Assembly: GCF_000004075.3 (NCBI RefSeq)
Contig: NC_026660.2
Coordinates: 10,416,001 to 10,480,000 of the forward strand
Length of the DNA stretch: 64,000 bases
Source of the DNA: Cucumis sativus
Taxonomy: Eukaryota; Streptophyta; Magnoliopsida; Cucurbitales; Cucurbitaceae
Direction of reading: 5' to 3'
Shown here piece by piece: positions 50,855 through 61,417 of the stretch (positions within the stretch are counted from its first letter, which is position 1; each line of letters opens with the position of its first letter). Both the position numbers and the translations under genes were made by a program. The notes beneath the pieces were generated by a model that saw only the letters and a program-made list of their open reading frames with translations, was not told the DNA's origin and did not search any database.

Positions 50855-51807
50855 TCATTTAGCAGCAAGTGCATTTTGTTGAGTGCGATTCTCCTGTTGC
50901 TGTTGGTAGTTCAGGGGCCTCCTGAATAGCATGATATGAGGTTCGGGACAATGAAAAGCATAGTGCACCCACCCACGACTCTGCTGGACTCCAATTGCAC
51001 GCCATTCATTCTGCACATAAGATTAAAGGTCTAAGAGTATAACAAAATGCTTCCATGAAACGAGTAGTAAAACAGATTTGGAAAGCACCCTTTTGTTTAG
51101 AACAACTAACTTGAGTTCAATAAGAAAGCCAAGAAAATCAAAGATGATAATGTTCCTATGCTTATGCCCAACAGAAGCGTCCATTGCTCACTAATTGCAT
51201 AGAGGGAATTGCACAATTGGCAAATCAGAAGGGATTTAGTCTAATGAATAAGTCATAAGCCCTCAATTCTCAATCCTTTTTCATATAACTTCTATCCGAA
51301 ATACTCAAAAACATCGTTTCAACTTCATGCAACCATCAGTCAAATCAAAGAGAGAATATCAAGATCATATGAAAATATAAAAGATTAGAAATAAGGGGAA
51401 AAATTGTCCACATAATAATATCTATTTCATAGGGTCTCTCAAGAGTGATACCTAAACAGGAAATAAGAATTCAACTATTGAACTAAGTTTCTTCTCAATC
51501 AATAAGATAATTCTTCCTTTCGTAACAAAATCAAGACACATAAATTTGAAACTAAGAAAACAAAATTGCTTACTTCCGAGAGCAGACGATTCTTAGGAAA
51601 CAACTTTGCCACTTCGGGTGGGAGAACCACGTGTCTGCACCAATCAATCCAATTAGACATTGAAGACAAAAAAAATGACCACTTCCAAATCCAAACAATC
51701 CTTCAAGACAGCGAGTAACAATGGAGTTGGAAACTGAGAGTAAGAACACAATACCTGTACTCATAAATGTCGTCGAAGTACTTCTCAGAGTACTAAATCT
51801 GACCCAT
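50855..51807 (-). pseudogene. CKS1-like cyclin-dependent kinase subunit with stop at codon 5
   Basis: Three exons on the minus strand: 51755-51807, 51574-51634, 50855-51010; 270 nt, 89 codons before the natural stop, the normal CKS size. The frame begins MGQI, then TAG at 51793-51795 where CKS proteins have Gln (CAG to TAG is one C-to-T change), then YSEKYFDDIYEYRHVVLPPE, VAKLFPKNRLLSENEW and [20 protein letters not shown]. The HxPEPH hinge and all splice sites are intact. Exon 3 has Phe and Cys where CKS1 usually has Ile and Arg (HYAIHRPEPH). There is no downstream ATG before the HIML Met, so no useful protein can be made without readthrough. Because introns are kept, this is a duplicated or newly decaying gene, not a processed copy. 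A sequencing error or allele-specific change is the alternative. Confidence 0.85.
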
Positions 51808-53007
51808 CTATCACTGAGTGGTATTCGTCTTGCAGAATACAACGAAGCGGATTCAATGGTTTTGATCGCGAAAATGAAGCAACGTACGAATAGTGAACTT
51901 AAGCCTCAACGAGGGCTCCAGAACCCGATGAAAGGGCATATTATTTATATAAATACGCTCAATTTGAAGTAAACGAAATTCAAAGTCGGCCGATCATTTT
52001 TTGCCACATGTATCGCAGTAAGGAATTTTTTTTCTTTTCAATTTTGTACTTTAAAGTATTTTAGCGGATGAAAAAGTAAACGAAACTCATATTTTTTACT
52101 CTTCCCTAATGGCTTCTAAATATGTTTGTATATAACTTTCAAAAGTTTAACTTTTCAATGTTGTATTAACACTTCACATTAATTTTTTTCGATTCTCCAA
52201 CGAACTTTAAAAAGGCATAATGAGCAAACTAGTTTCACAATTATTGCAGCTTACTTAAATCTAAAAGAAGAGTATAACTTGATGGTAAATGACAGTCTCT
52301 CCAAAGGTTGCAGAGTTTCAACCCCCTCCTACGAAATGAATTACCGTTTAAATATTAAATTTGAACCTACAAGAGTTATCAATTCATCTTACTAACAGAA
52401 CATTCTTTTAGAACAATAACTTCAAATAATGGCAAGCAGAATGTTTTATACATATTTAATATTGATATTAAACTAACAACCCAACATTTATAACTGCTAT
52501 ATTCAATTTCTCTCTTCAAACCCACAATCATGTTCAAATTTAAAACATTCATGATCACAGATTCAAAGAATTACATCCTCTGGATGCAAAAAAGAAAAAA
52601 AACACCCATAAAGTCATAGCAAAATACACTAGAAAAAAAACACCCATAAAGTCATAGCAAAATACACTATGGAATTTAAAGCCGAGAACAAAATTTTGGA
52701 AAGCTTTCTTTACCCAAACACTTTCTTTCTCCACAAGCCTTCACCAAACTAACTACCATCCTTTTTTGTTTTCCCTTTTTTCCTCCTGTACACTAGCAAA
52801 AAAATTTGGTTAACCCTATCATTCATCAGGGTTGTATGACCATTTTTCTGTACACCCAACAAAAAAAAAAGAGAAAAAAAGCAACACCCCTCCCCTTCCC
52901 TCCCTATGTATAGATTTCATCAGGGCAAGTGGGGTTGCTTCATTTGCTTTCCACTGCAAAAGAATTTCATCCACTGTCAGTTACCTAAGTTCTACTATGT
53001 TTCATCT
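51808..53007. other. Spacer upstream of the CKS copy and 3' flank of the PHD gene
   Basis: The proximal part is the former CKS promoter. A perfect 38-bp tandem duplication lies at 52594-52669. From about 52700 the sequence may be 3' UTR of the minus-strand PHD gene. A plus-strand frame at 52832-53199 is antisense to that gene's last exon and is not called. Confidence 0.5.
52594..52669. repeat. Perfect 38-bp tandem duplication
   Basis: The unit starting with G, eight A and cacccataaagtc is present at 52594-52631 and 52632-52669 with no difference that I can see, which suggests a recent event. Confidence 0.92.
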
Positions 53008-56000
53008 TCAGCTCCCTGGGTTTGCTGCACTATTAATTACACGATATTTCGGTACTTCTTTTTGCAACATCGACGTCCCTTGGAAGATCATCATTTGGTA
53101 ATGTCTCTTGAACTCCATTACCTGCAACAAGAATACAAAAGTAGTTCGTCACACCACTCTATGCTTTTTTCCTTCATCACATGCAATTTTCTATTGTGAA
53201 GATTAATGTATACCTCTTCAGGAGGTAACTTGCTAAAACCAAATTTGTTGATCCACAATGACTCTGCTTCGTCTGCAGCTGGAAGAACTAGATTCTTTAC
53301 GTTCAAAAATCCTAAGAACCTCTCGATGCATGCATACAAAGATTGGAAGTAGCCCTGGAAATAGTCTTCTTAATGAGCTACGCAAGTTCATTTCTCAATG
53401 AAAGAGGAAAATCTTTTTCAATGTGAAGAACAGATGATAGCTACCTGTCCTTGAAAGTTGGTATCTGTTGCTACTAAAGGAAGCTCCGCTACTTCAGCCC
53501 CAAATATTCGAAATATTCCCACTGACACAACAGATTCACTACAAGAAAAGACAAAGATTAACTAAGTGATAAGATTCCAAAAATAAAACGCAAACTTCAA
53601 AAATTCTTACTTCACTGTTAGAACTGCACAGTATATCCCACCAAATTCTTGACCCCGGATGTTCCTCCTGCACGGCATAGAAGTGCAGAAGATTACTCTC
53701 AACAATCACTATATCAACTTCATAGCAAGATGCAGAAACTAATCATTGAGAGAATTAAAAAGGGAAAACAATGAGTACAATTCTTTACCCATAAAGCATC
53801 GACGGAATGAAGTCTCTCCCGGAGGCTGAGTCAACAATCGGATCAAAACAATCCTGGATTTATGGGAAAAAAACAAAACAGTTGGTAAGCAGAAGTAAAA
53901 AGAATAAAGAGGCCCACAAAACAATTCATATTTATCAGTGCGGCTAAGAGTTGATAAACTATAGCTTTCCTTTCTAAAGGACGATTGCTAATGATAGTCA
54001 CTCACATGGAAAATAGAAACCGCCTTCGAAAGTAATGATCTAGTTTCATCAGAAGACAGCATTTTCCAATTGAGGACCCGCCATCTAATTTCAACATCGT
54101 TTATGCTTGCTGAACCCTGGTCTTCAATCTTTTTCTGAACAGAGACCAAAATAGACTCAGGCAGCTTCTCTCCTCCTAAAACCACCAACTTCTCTAGGGC
54201 AGAATGTATTCTGTTACACTCCGGACAACAAAACCATTTTCCTTGAGGAAGTTCCTGCAAGAACAGTTGTATCGAGATTTTAAAACTCAGATCACAACAT
54301 TTACCACTCAAAAAGAAATCTGCAGAGAAAGATGGAACAGGGGAACACCTTCAGATCTTCCATGTTGTTTTCCTTTAAGCAACCAACATGAAACTCCTTC
54401 TCACACTGGAGAAAACATTGTCATTTGGTACTTCACAGTTAGCGAACAATGATAAAAGGAATCCTATTCATTATTAACAAAAAATTGTTAAACAAAGTTG
54501 AAAAATAATACCTGATCACAGAGAATAACAGTTCGAGGACCAAACCCTGACTTGCTAAAGTCGTGGCATCTACAACAAATGAAACTACCATTTAGAACAT
54601 TTGAAGAAACATTAAGAAATAAAAACTAAAAATGTACAAATATTGAGGTGCAAAATGTGAAAAACAAGGCTCTTCCGAAGAAAAAAAATATACCTGCATA
54701 ATGCACATCCACCAACTTCCACTTCCATAGTTTTGACAATTCGAATGCATCTCGTTGTTATCTGTTCAATAGGATCAACACCAGCAACCCTTCCAGCGGC
54801 AACAGCATTGGCATTGTGCTCCACAAATTTTTCCTTTTGGAACAAATTCTGGCAATATTTGCAGTACCAGATACCAGTAGGGATACATTGTAAAGGAACA
54901 CAATCTGAATTGGCCAAGCACAAAAAGTCAAATGTAAATGTATATGGTTAGAATAATGGGCTTAGGTCATGTTGAAAGCCCAAGGGTAGTTACATAATTT
55001 ACTTTGCACTATTTTTATTATGTTATTTAAGCAAGTGTTGCCTATAAATACTTCCACTTTGTAGCTTTATGAGTATTAGAAAATAATAAAATTATTAGAA
55101 CTTGGTTTTTCTCCCTATACTAAGGTTTCCATGTAAAATTGTGTTTGTTCTTCGTCTCTATTTACGTTATCTTGTGATGTTTCTTCTTTATCTTGTGATG
55201 CATGCATACTATAGGAGGAATCTCAAAAAGGAAGTTGAGCCTTCTACTGTTCAGACGGCTCTAGTCCAAGATTCGAAACCAATAAAAGATCAAGGTATAA
55301 CTAATTCCATTGACTCACATAGTAATAGTAGAATGAGTAAGAATGACAAGTCCAAGACAAATTCAACTGACTCACATACCAACAATAAGGCAAGTGAGAA
55401 TGACGATTACGAGACAGCTATTCCAGATGATATGGATGGGCAGGGCAGTATTGATGGGGTCATTGTAGATAGAGAGAACAAGATTAGTGAGAATGAGGTT
55501 GTTGTTGAACATACTGAAAACGAAATTAAGTCAAACTATTCAGAAAATATCAGTAGGTATGATCCATCTCTTGATCTTCCTACTGCACTAAGGAAAAGTA
55601 CTACATCCTGTACAAAGCATTCCATCTCTAATTATCTGTCATATGAGAATCTCTCACCACAGTTTAGAGCTTTTACTGTCAGTCTTGACTCTACCACAAT
55701 ACAAGGTGTTTACATTCAAGTACAAAGCATTCACTCAAACTTGGGGATTGATTATGCAGAGACTTTTTCTCCTGTTGCAAATGAAACACTATTAGATTTT
55801 TGTTGTCTGTTGCAATGAATAAGGATTGACCCCTATATACATGAAGCTCAATTTAATAATCAGGTTTGCAAGCTTCAAAAGTCTTTATACGGGTTAAAAC
55901 AATCACCAAGAGCGTGTTTTACCACTTTCATTTAGTCTTAGAGGTACAACCCGGGGCACTCCTATCACACCTTGTTCATCAAAGTCTCCAAGACAGGGAA

Positions 56001-59000
56001 AATTGTAGTATTGATTCTCTATGTCGATGACATTGTGCTATCTGGGAATGACACTAATGAAATTATTAAACTAAAGAAGAAGATGGTGTTTGAGTTTAAA
56101 ACCAAAGACTTGGAGAGTCTGAAGTACTTTCCCAAGATGGAGATTGCTAGATGCAAAGAAGGCATCTCAATGTCCCAAAAAATGTACACCTTTGGTTTAT
56201 TAGGTGAGACAAGTGTGCTAGGATGTCGTCCTATTTATACACCAATTGAGCTCAATGCCAAACTCAAAAATTCAGGTGACAGAGTTCCTCATGAAAAAAG
56301 AAATATCAGCACCCGGTAGGAAAGTTGATTTACTTATCTCACACTAAGCCTGGCATCTCCTATGTTGTAAGCGCTGTCGATCAGTTCATGTGGCACCTTA
56401 TAAGGACCACATGGAGACGGTTAATAGGGTTCTAAGCTATTTAAAAGCAACTGCTAGTAGATGTCTAAGATACAAGAAGACTGACAGAAGATGTGTTGAA
56501 GTTTATGCTGAGTCTGACTGGATAGGATCTATTGTTGATAGAAAGTTTACCTAAGGATAATGTATTTTGTGTCGGACAAACTTGTTGCCTAGAGAAGTAA
56601 GAAGTAAGGTGTTGTGACTAGAAGTAGCGCGAAAGCCAAATACAAGGCTATGAGTTTGGGGATCTACTAGGAGACCTGGCTCCAAAAGGTGTTGTCTGAC
56701 CTTTGTCAAGACCAAGAGGTGCCTACGAAGCTTTTCTCTTATAACAAGACAGCCATTACCATTGACAATAACCTGGTCCAACATGATAGAACTAAACATG
56801 TGGAGATTGACAAACATTTTATCAAAGAGAAGCTTGACGATGGTAGCAGTTGCCTTCCTTACATATTCTCAAGCCAACAAATTGTTGATATCCTCACAAA
56901 GGGAGGGTTCCTCATACAAAGCTTTGATTGGTGTATTAGCAAGTTGGGTCTTTATGACATTTATGTTCCAACTTGAGTGGGAGTGTTAGAAATAATGGAC
57001 TTAGGTCATATTGAAAGCTCAATGCTAGCTACGTCATTTACTTTGCCCTATTTTTAATCTGTTAATTAGGTTGCCTATAAATACTTCCCCTTTGTACCTT
57101 TATGAGTATTATAAAATCATTAGCACCTAGTTTTTCTCCTTGTACCAAGGTTTCCACGTAAATTTGTGTTTGTTCTTTGTCTCTACTTTCAATATATATA
57201 CTTACCATATGGAAATAATTGTATTCTGCATTACCGAGTGCTGTGATGCATAAATGCAACAGCAGTACATCTTAATATTTTGATCATGAGACTTATATTT
57301 ATGAAAGAGTAATCAGTCAACAAATATACCGAAAGAGGAGAGAGGAAAGAGGAGAGAGGAAAGAGAGAGACAGCAGAGATCTCAAAATTTTGTGAAGAAA
57401 CTACCATTAAGATACGACATTTTTAACAGGAAGAGTAATCACCTCTATGAAAAGACCTGGGGCAGCCATCACAACACAGCAGATCCCCTCCATCTGCACA
57501 AATGCTACACAAGTCATCGTTATCAGTCAACGAGAACTTCCGTCCTTTCGATAGAGATATGGACAACTCATGCAGAGACACCCCATTTGATGTGTAAATG
57601 TGCAAATATCTGCAAAGGAGGGTACACTATGCCAAGTCAATGCAAAACCAATTATATCCACTAAACGATAATATACTGTAAACAAAACTTTTATTTCATA
57701 TTTCATGCAAAATATTTCTATTATTCATATACAATGATGTGTGAAAATTACTAAGAGCACAAGCTGGGTAAGATACATTAATTACTTAAAAGTAGGCTTG
57801 GAGACATTATTATTTCTCTTAATCTTCTTTATTTCTTTTCAATTTTTAGACCATAACATTTGTTAGCTATTTTTTATGAGAACATAGCCGTTTGTGAACT
57901 ATTACTTCATGCTCGTTTCTCAATCCTAAAAAACACCCCAAATACTATATACAACTGTTAGAAACAACAAAATCTAATTTCTTCTTCTCATTCCAATTGT
58001 CAATATAGAGAAAACCTTATCTCATCATTTTTCACCTGTAAATTGCATAAATAATGTTTTTATAATAAAACTACAACACTAAAGGTTAGAATATTATATT
58101 TAAAATTTAATTATCATGAAAACTCAGTTTTTTCTTAGTTTTCTATTAAAAAAACAAGTAACAATTAACAATGCATGTTTGTTTCCCTTTTTAAAAGAGA
58201 GACAAAAAAGAGTAATCTGAAACAAGAAAAGAGATCGTGAACACAGTGGCCCTCTAATAAGAACGTGATGTTGTCCTTTCACTATTTTAATTATATAAAA
58301 ATTGCAGGATAAATTATATCAAAATAAACTAGACAAATACTCACGGTTTGCGCCTTGATGCCCAACCAGCATGAGCTTCAAATTGTGAGGGACTAACCTA
58401 CTCATTAAGCAGAAGCCAAATCAAAACTCTAGTAAACCTTCAGAATCAGAAATGTTTCAGCAGAAGAAAAGTACCTCAGAATTGCAGCAGCTACAAAAAA
58501 TACCAGATCCCTTTTTATACCCAACCAACAATTTCTGCAAAATAAGAATTAGATGAACTATACATAACATGAAAATTATTAGTAAGAACTAATTGGTTAC
58601 TAGTCTATGGTTAAAAATAAATAAATGATGAAAAGAAATATGAAATACCTGCCCACGGGCATAGTATGCAACTTCAGTTCCATCAGGTAATATATCTTCC
58701 TCAAACACTAACTTATGCAATCTTAGATCCCTGTTTGAAAGATACCAGAAAATGTCAACGAGATAAACTATAACGAAAAGGAAATAAATAGAGTACATCC
58801 AAGTGGCACAAGAATTTAATAAGGAACAAATCACTAACTTTCTAGTTATTCTTCCATGAATTTTACCACGAGTCGAAACACTCTTCGTTATAGTGTCAGA
58901 TGACTTGGAAAGTACATTAGGTTTTGGAGTTCTGCCAAAAACAGACATAAGAAATAGAATTTTAGAATACATCAGCGCAAGAAGTACAATAGCGGTCCAA

Positions 59001-61417
59001 GATAAAATATGCAACATTTTGAATTTTGATTCCAGAAACCAATAAACCATAAAACATAATGAGATGATCCGCCCAAAACTCTTTCATGTAATAGTGTGAT
59101 AAGGATAGTAAATCTATTGCCTAGAAATACATGCAACAGAGTATGATTTCAAGGAACTTATATATCGTGAGACAACCAAAATTCTACAAATTAATACTGA
59201 TGTTTCATATCATTGTTAAAAGAAAATCCGTGATTCCAGAGAGAGGAAAATCCATCCATTTACATGTGCATTAGCAAACCATAAGAACTTGATGAGTCGA
59301 GTTTGAAAGGGCAAACAGAGGTGTAATAGACAATAGTAATACTGGAAGTAGCAACAAACAGTTCTTTCACCGCCATGAAATTCACTCAATGAAATAACAC
59401 ATTGAATAAAATTATAAAACATAGACATGTACCATTGAGAATCTATTTAATTTAAATACTTATAGAAAATTGATGATGGAGACTAAAATAGATCTTATTC
59501 TTTGACTGAGATAATATCGGACCTACTTCCTTTTATTCACCTTTGGTGCAATTTATTCAACAAAAAAGAAAACCCAAAACCCTTCCCATCGTGTCATATT
59601 CCAAATTCTAAATGTTCGTTGATAAAAATTTCTAAAAGCATCAAATGAAGCTAAGAATTGCTAATTACCAAAAAAGTAGCAACATTTGTTTATATTGTTG
59701 TCACAAAACACTAAATGGAAAAAGCATCAGAATCAGTAAAAACACCTGTCTTTACTAAAGACTATAGGAGTGGGGCTGGGGCTGGGGCTCGGGCTCGGGC
59801 TTGAGCTAACCTGAGGCTTCTTTGAATCCATGCATGAACAGCAAAGTAGCATGGCAATACCAGTGTCTGATTCAGGAATTCGACCTACAATGTAATGAGT
59901 TAAATATGTAAATATTTGACTGTTGGGTGTAGCAACCAAGTAGATAAACTGCATGACAAGCTAACCAAAAATAAAAAGCAACCTTTGCAATTCAAGCAGA
60001 TAGCAGTTCTCTTTACCAAGGAACGACCAATTGCACTTTGGATGAATTCTTCTGTCTGGTCAAAAGAAAAATTTTGGCATGCATTCATGATATCCCGGAG
60101 GGTATTCCCAGTCTCCAAGTAAATGTACTCTGGTGGACGTTTATTTGAGCTACCGGCATGTAGTTCAAATAAAGTAGGAGAAACAACCTGCATTATTCAG
60201 ATATGAATTAAAAAAATCCTCGAACATTTTCATGTATCTAACCATAAACAAAACTTACTTCTTTTCCTTTGCAGTTGTTACAGAAACAAATTATCCCAGA
60301 GCCACTGATTACTCCTCCAAGCCCAGTTTCTCCTAGTGCTTTGATCTACAACGAGTCAGCAGAAGAAGGTAAGACAAAAGAGACATTTTAGTTGACAAAA
60401 ATTGGAAGCTAATACAATTTGAACCAATACCTTAGAACCTCTGATGTATCTTACTCGAAGTCCCTCCAAAATACCTGTATCCAGAAGGTCTTTTAACTTG
60501 GCGGGAAACTTCTTAGCAGACACTTTCTTCAGCTTTGTCTTTCCAATCTTCACCGGAGGTGTAGCTAAGGGGCCAGGAATATCCTCAGGTTTGGTTTCAG
60601 TATCATTCGTGATTACTTGCATTGCCACACCCGTATTACATTTTGAAAGATGTTCTAAGGACGTGGGCTCCACATTCTGTTTTAAGGCCGAACGAGTAAA
60701 CCTCTTGCGAGGCTGCTGAAACATCTTCTTTCCCAACTGACCATTAACATCAATGATCGACTTCGACCCATTAGCTGCTTCCTCTGAGGAAACATTTTTA
60801 CCCGCCTTCCCTAAATCCGCACATGTCGAAAGCTCTTCAGATTCATTCCTCAAGGTTTCCTTAGATTCTTCCTCATACGAGGGATCCACTTTTACATCGA
60901 CCAATTCGCTGTGTATTGCTAAATCCACAGTACGATGGCTGCTTGGATCCTCACTATCCAATAGTTCCTCCTTCGATTCTTCTATACGAATTGCATCCAA
61001 TTTCTCGTCCTTAGTTCCAGTATCACCCGTAGATTCATCAACCTGACTCTTGGGTTCTTCATCGCTTATAAGGTCTACAATATCACTCTTGGCTTCCTCT
61101 TCACTCATTGAATCCGCCATGTCCTCCATTATCTTCACCTTCTCAACCTCCCCCACCTCGCAACTCCTTAACTGGGCAGCCTCATCCGATTCCTCATCTT
61201 CCTCCTCACCTTCTTTGGCCTCCATCGTCCCTAACCCCTTTAACCTCTTCGGGGTGGGACTCTCCGGAATCGCATTATGTAACTTCGTGGAACGAGTCCG
61301 ACCTAATGATCCACAAATCGTCGATTGAACTTTCAAAGCAAATGCAAACTCACGCTTCAGACCAGTCCGGACTCGTGATAACACCACGAACTCATCCGGA
61401 GCCGTACCGTTCGCCAT
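53008..61417 (-). CDS. IDM1-like PHD-finger/GNAT acetyltransferase
   Basis: Eighteen exons (minus): 60431-61417, 60259-60345, 59983-60187, 59746-59884, 58839-58931, 58649-58730, 58475-58534, 58345-58397, 57443-57609, 54694-54904, 54512-54569, 54349-54405, 54006-54254, 53789-53853, 53611-53667, 53445-53538, 53214-53354, 53008-53121; 2919 nt, 972 residues. An acidic N-terminus comes first. Two Tify-domain-binding repeats follow ([20 protein letters not shown] and [20 protein letters not shown]). Next are a PHD finger ([29 protein letters not shown]), a second zinc cluster ([40 protein letters not shown]) and a GNAT acetyltransferase ([50 protein letters not shown]). This is the architecture of IDM1/ROS4-class proteins, which read chromatin and acetylate histone H3 in Arabidopsis. 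Its true orthologue may be one of the less studied relatives. The intron before 54904 holds a copia remnant. A hexamer repeat encodes Ser-Pro units in exon 4. Confidence 0.93.
54945..57191 (+). mobile_element. Decayed Ty1/copia retrotransposon in an intron
   Basis: LTRs of about 210-220 bp at 54945-55165 and 56984-57191 share gcctataaatacttcc and aaggtttcca(t/c)gtaaa blocks. The 3' LTR starts TGTTAG, directly after a gagtgggag polypurine tract. The interior, in the plus direction, lacks Gag, protease and most integrase. It starts in the integrase-to-polymerase linker (frame 55213-55818), then polymerase pieces [13 protein letters not shown] and [14 protein letters not shown] with the YVDD active site, and RNase H pieces [17 protein letters not shown] and DILTKG. 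Stops and frameshifts interrupt the frames, so it is inactive. It is antisense to the host PHD gene. Candidate flanks gtata and atata suggest an imperfect target duplication. Confidence 0.93.
59772..59801 (-). repeat. Hexamer repeat encoding Ser-Pro units
   Basis: Five GGGCTC/GGGCTG-type hexamers lie within exon 4 of the PHD gene and encode [10 protein letters not shown] between the two conserved parts of the protein. Copy number in such exonic repeats often varies between accessions. Confidence 0.9.

Noticed and set aside
51570-51842. Minus-strand 90-codon frame over CKS exons 1 and 2
   Set aside because: It reads through an intron in a different frame and matches nothing; the CKS frame explains the sequence.
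52832-53199. Plus-strand frames near 53 kb
   Set aside because: Antisense to the last two exons of the PHD gene.
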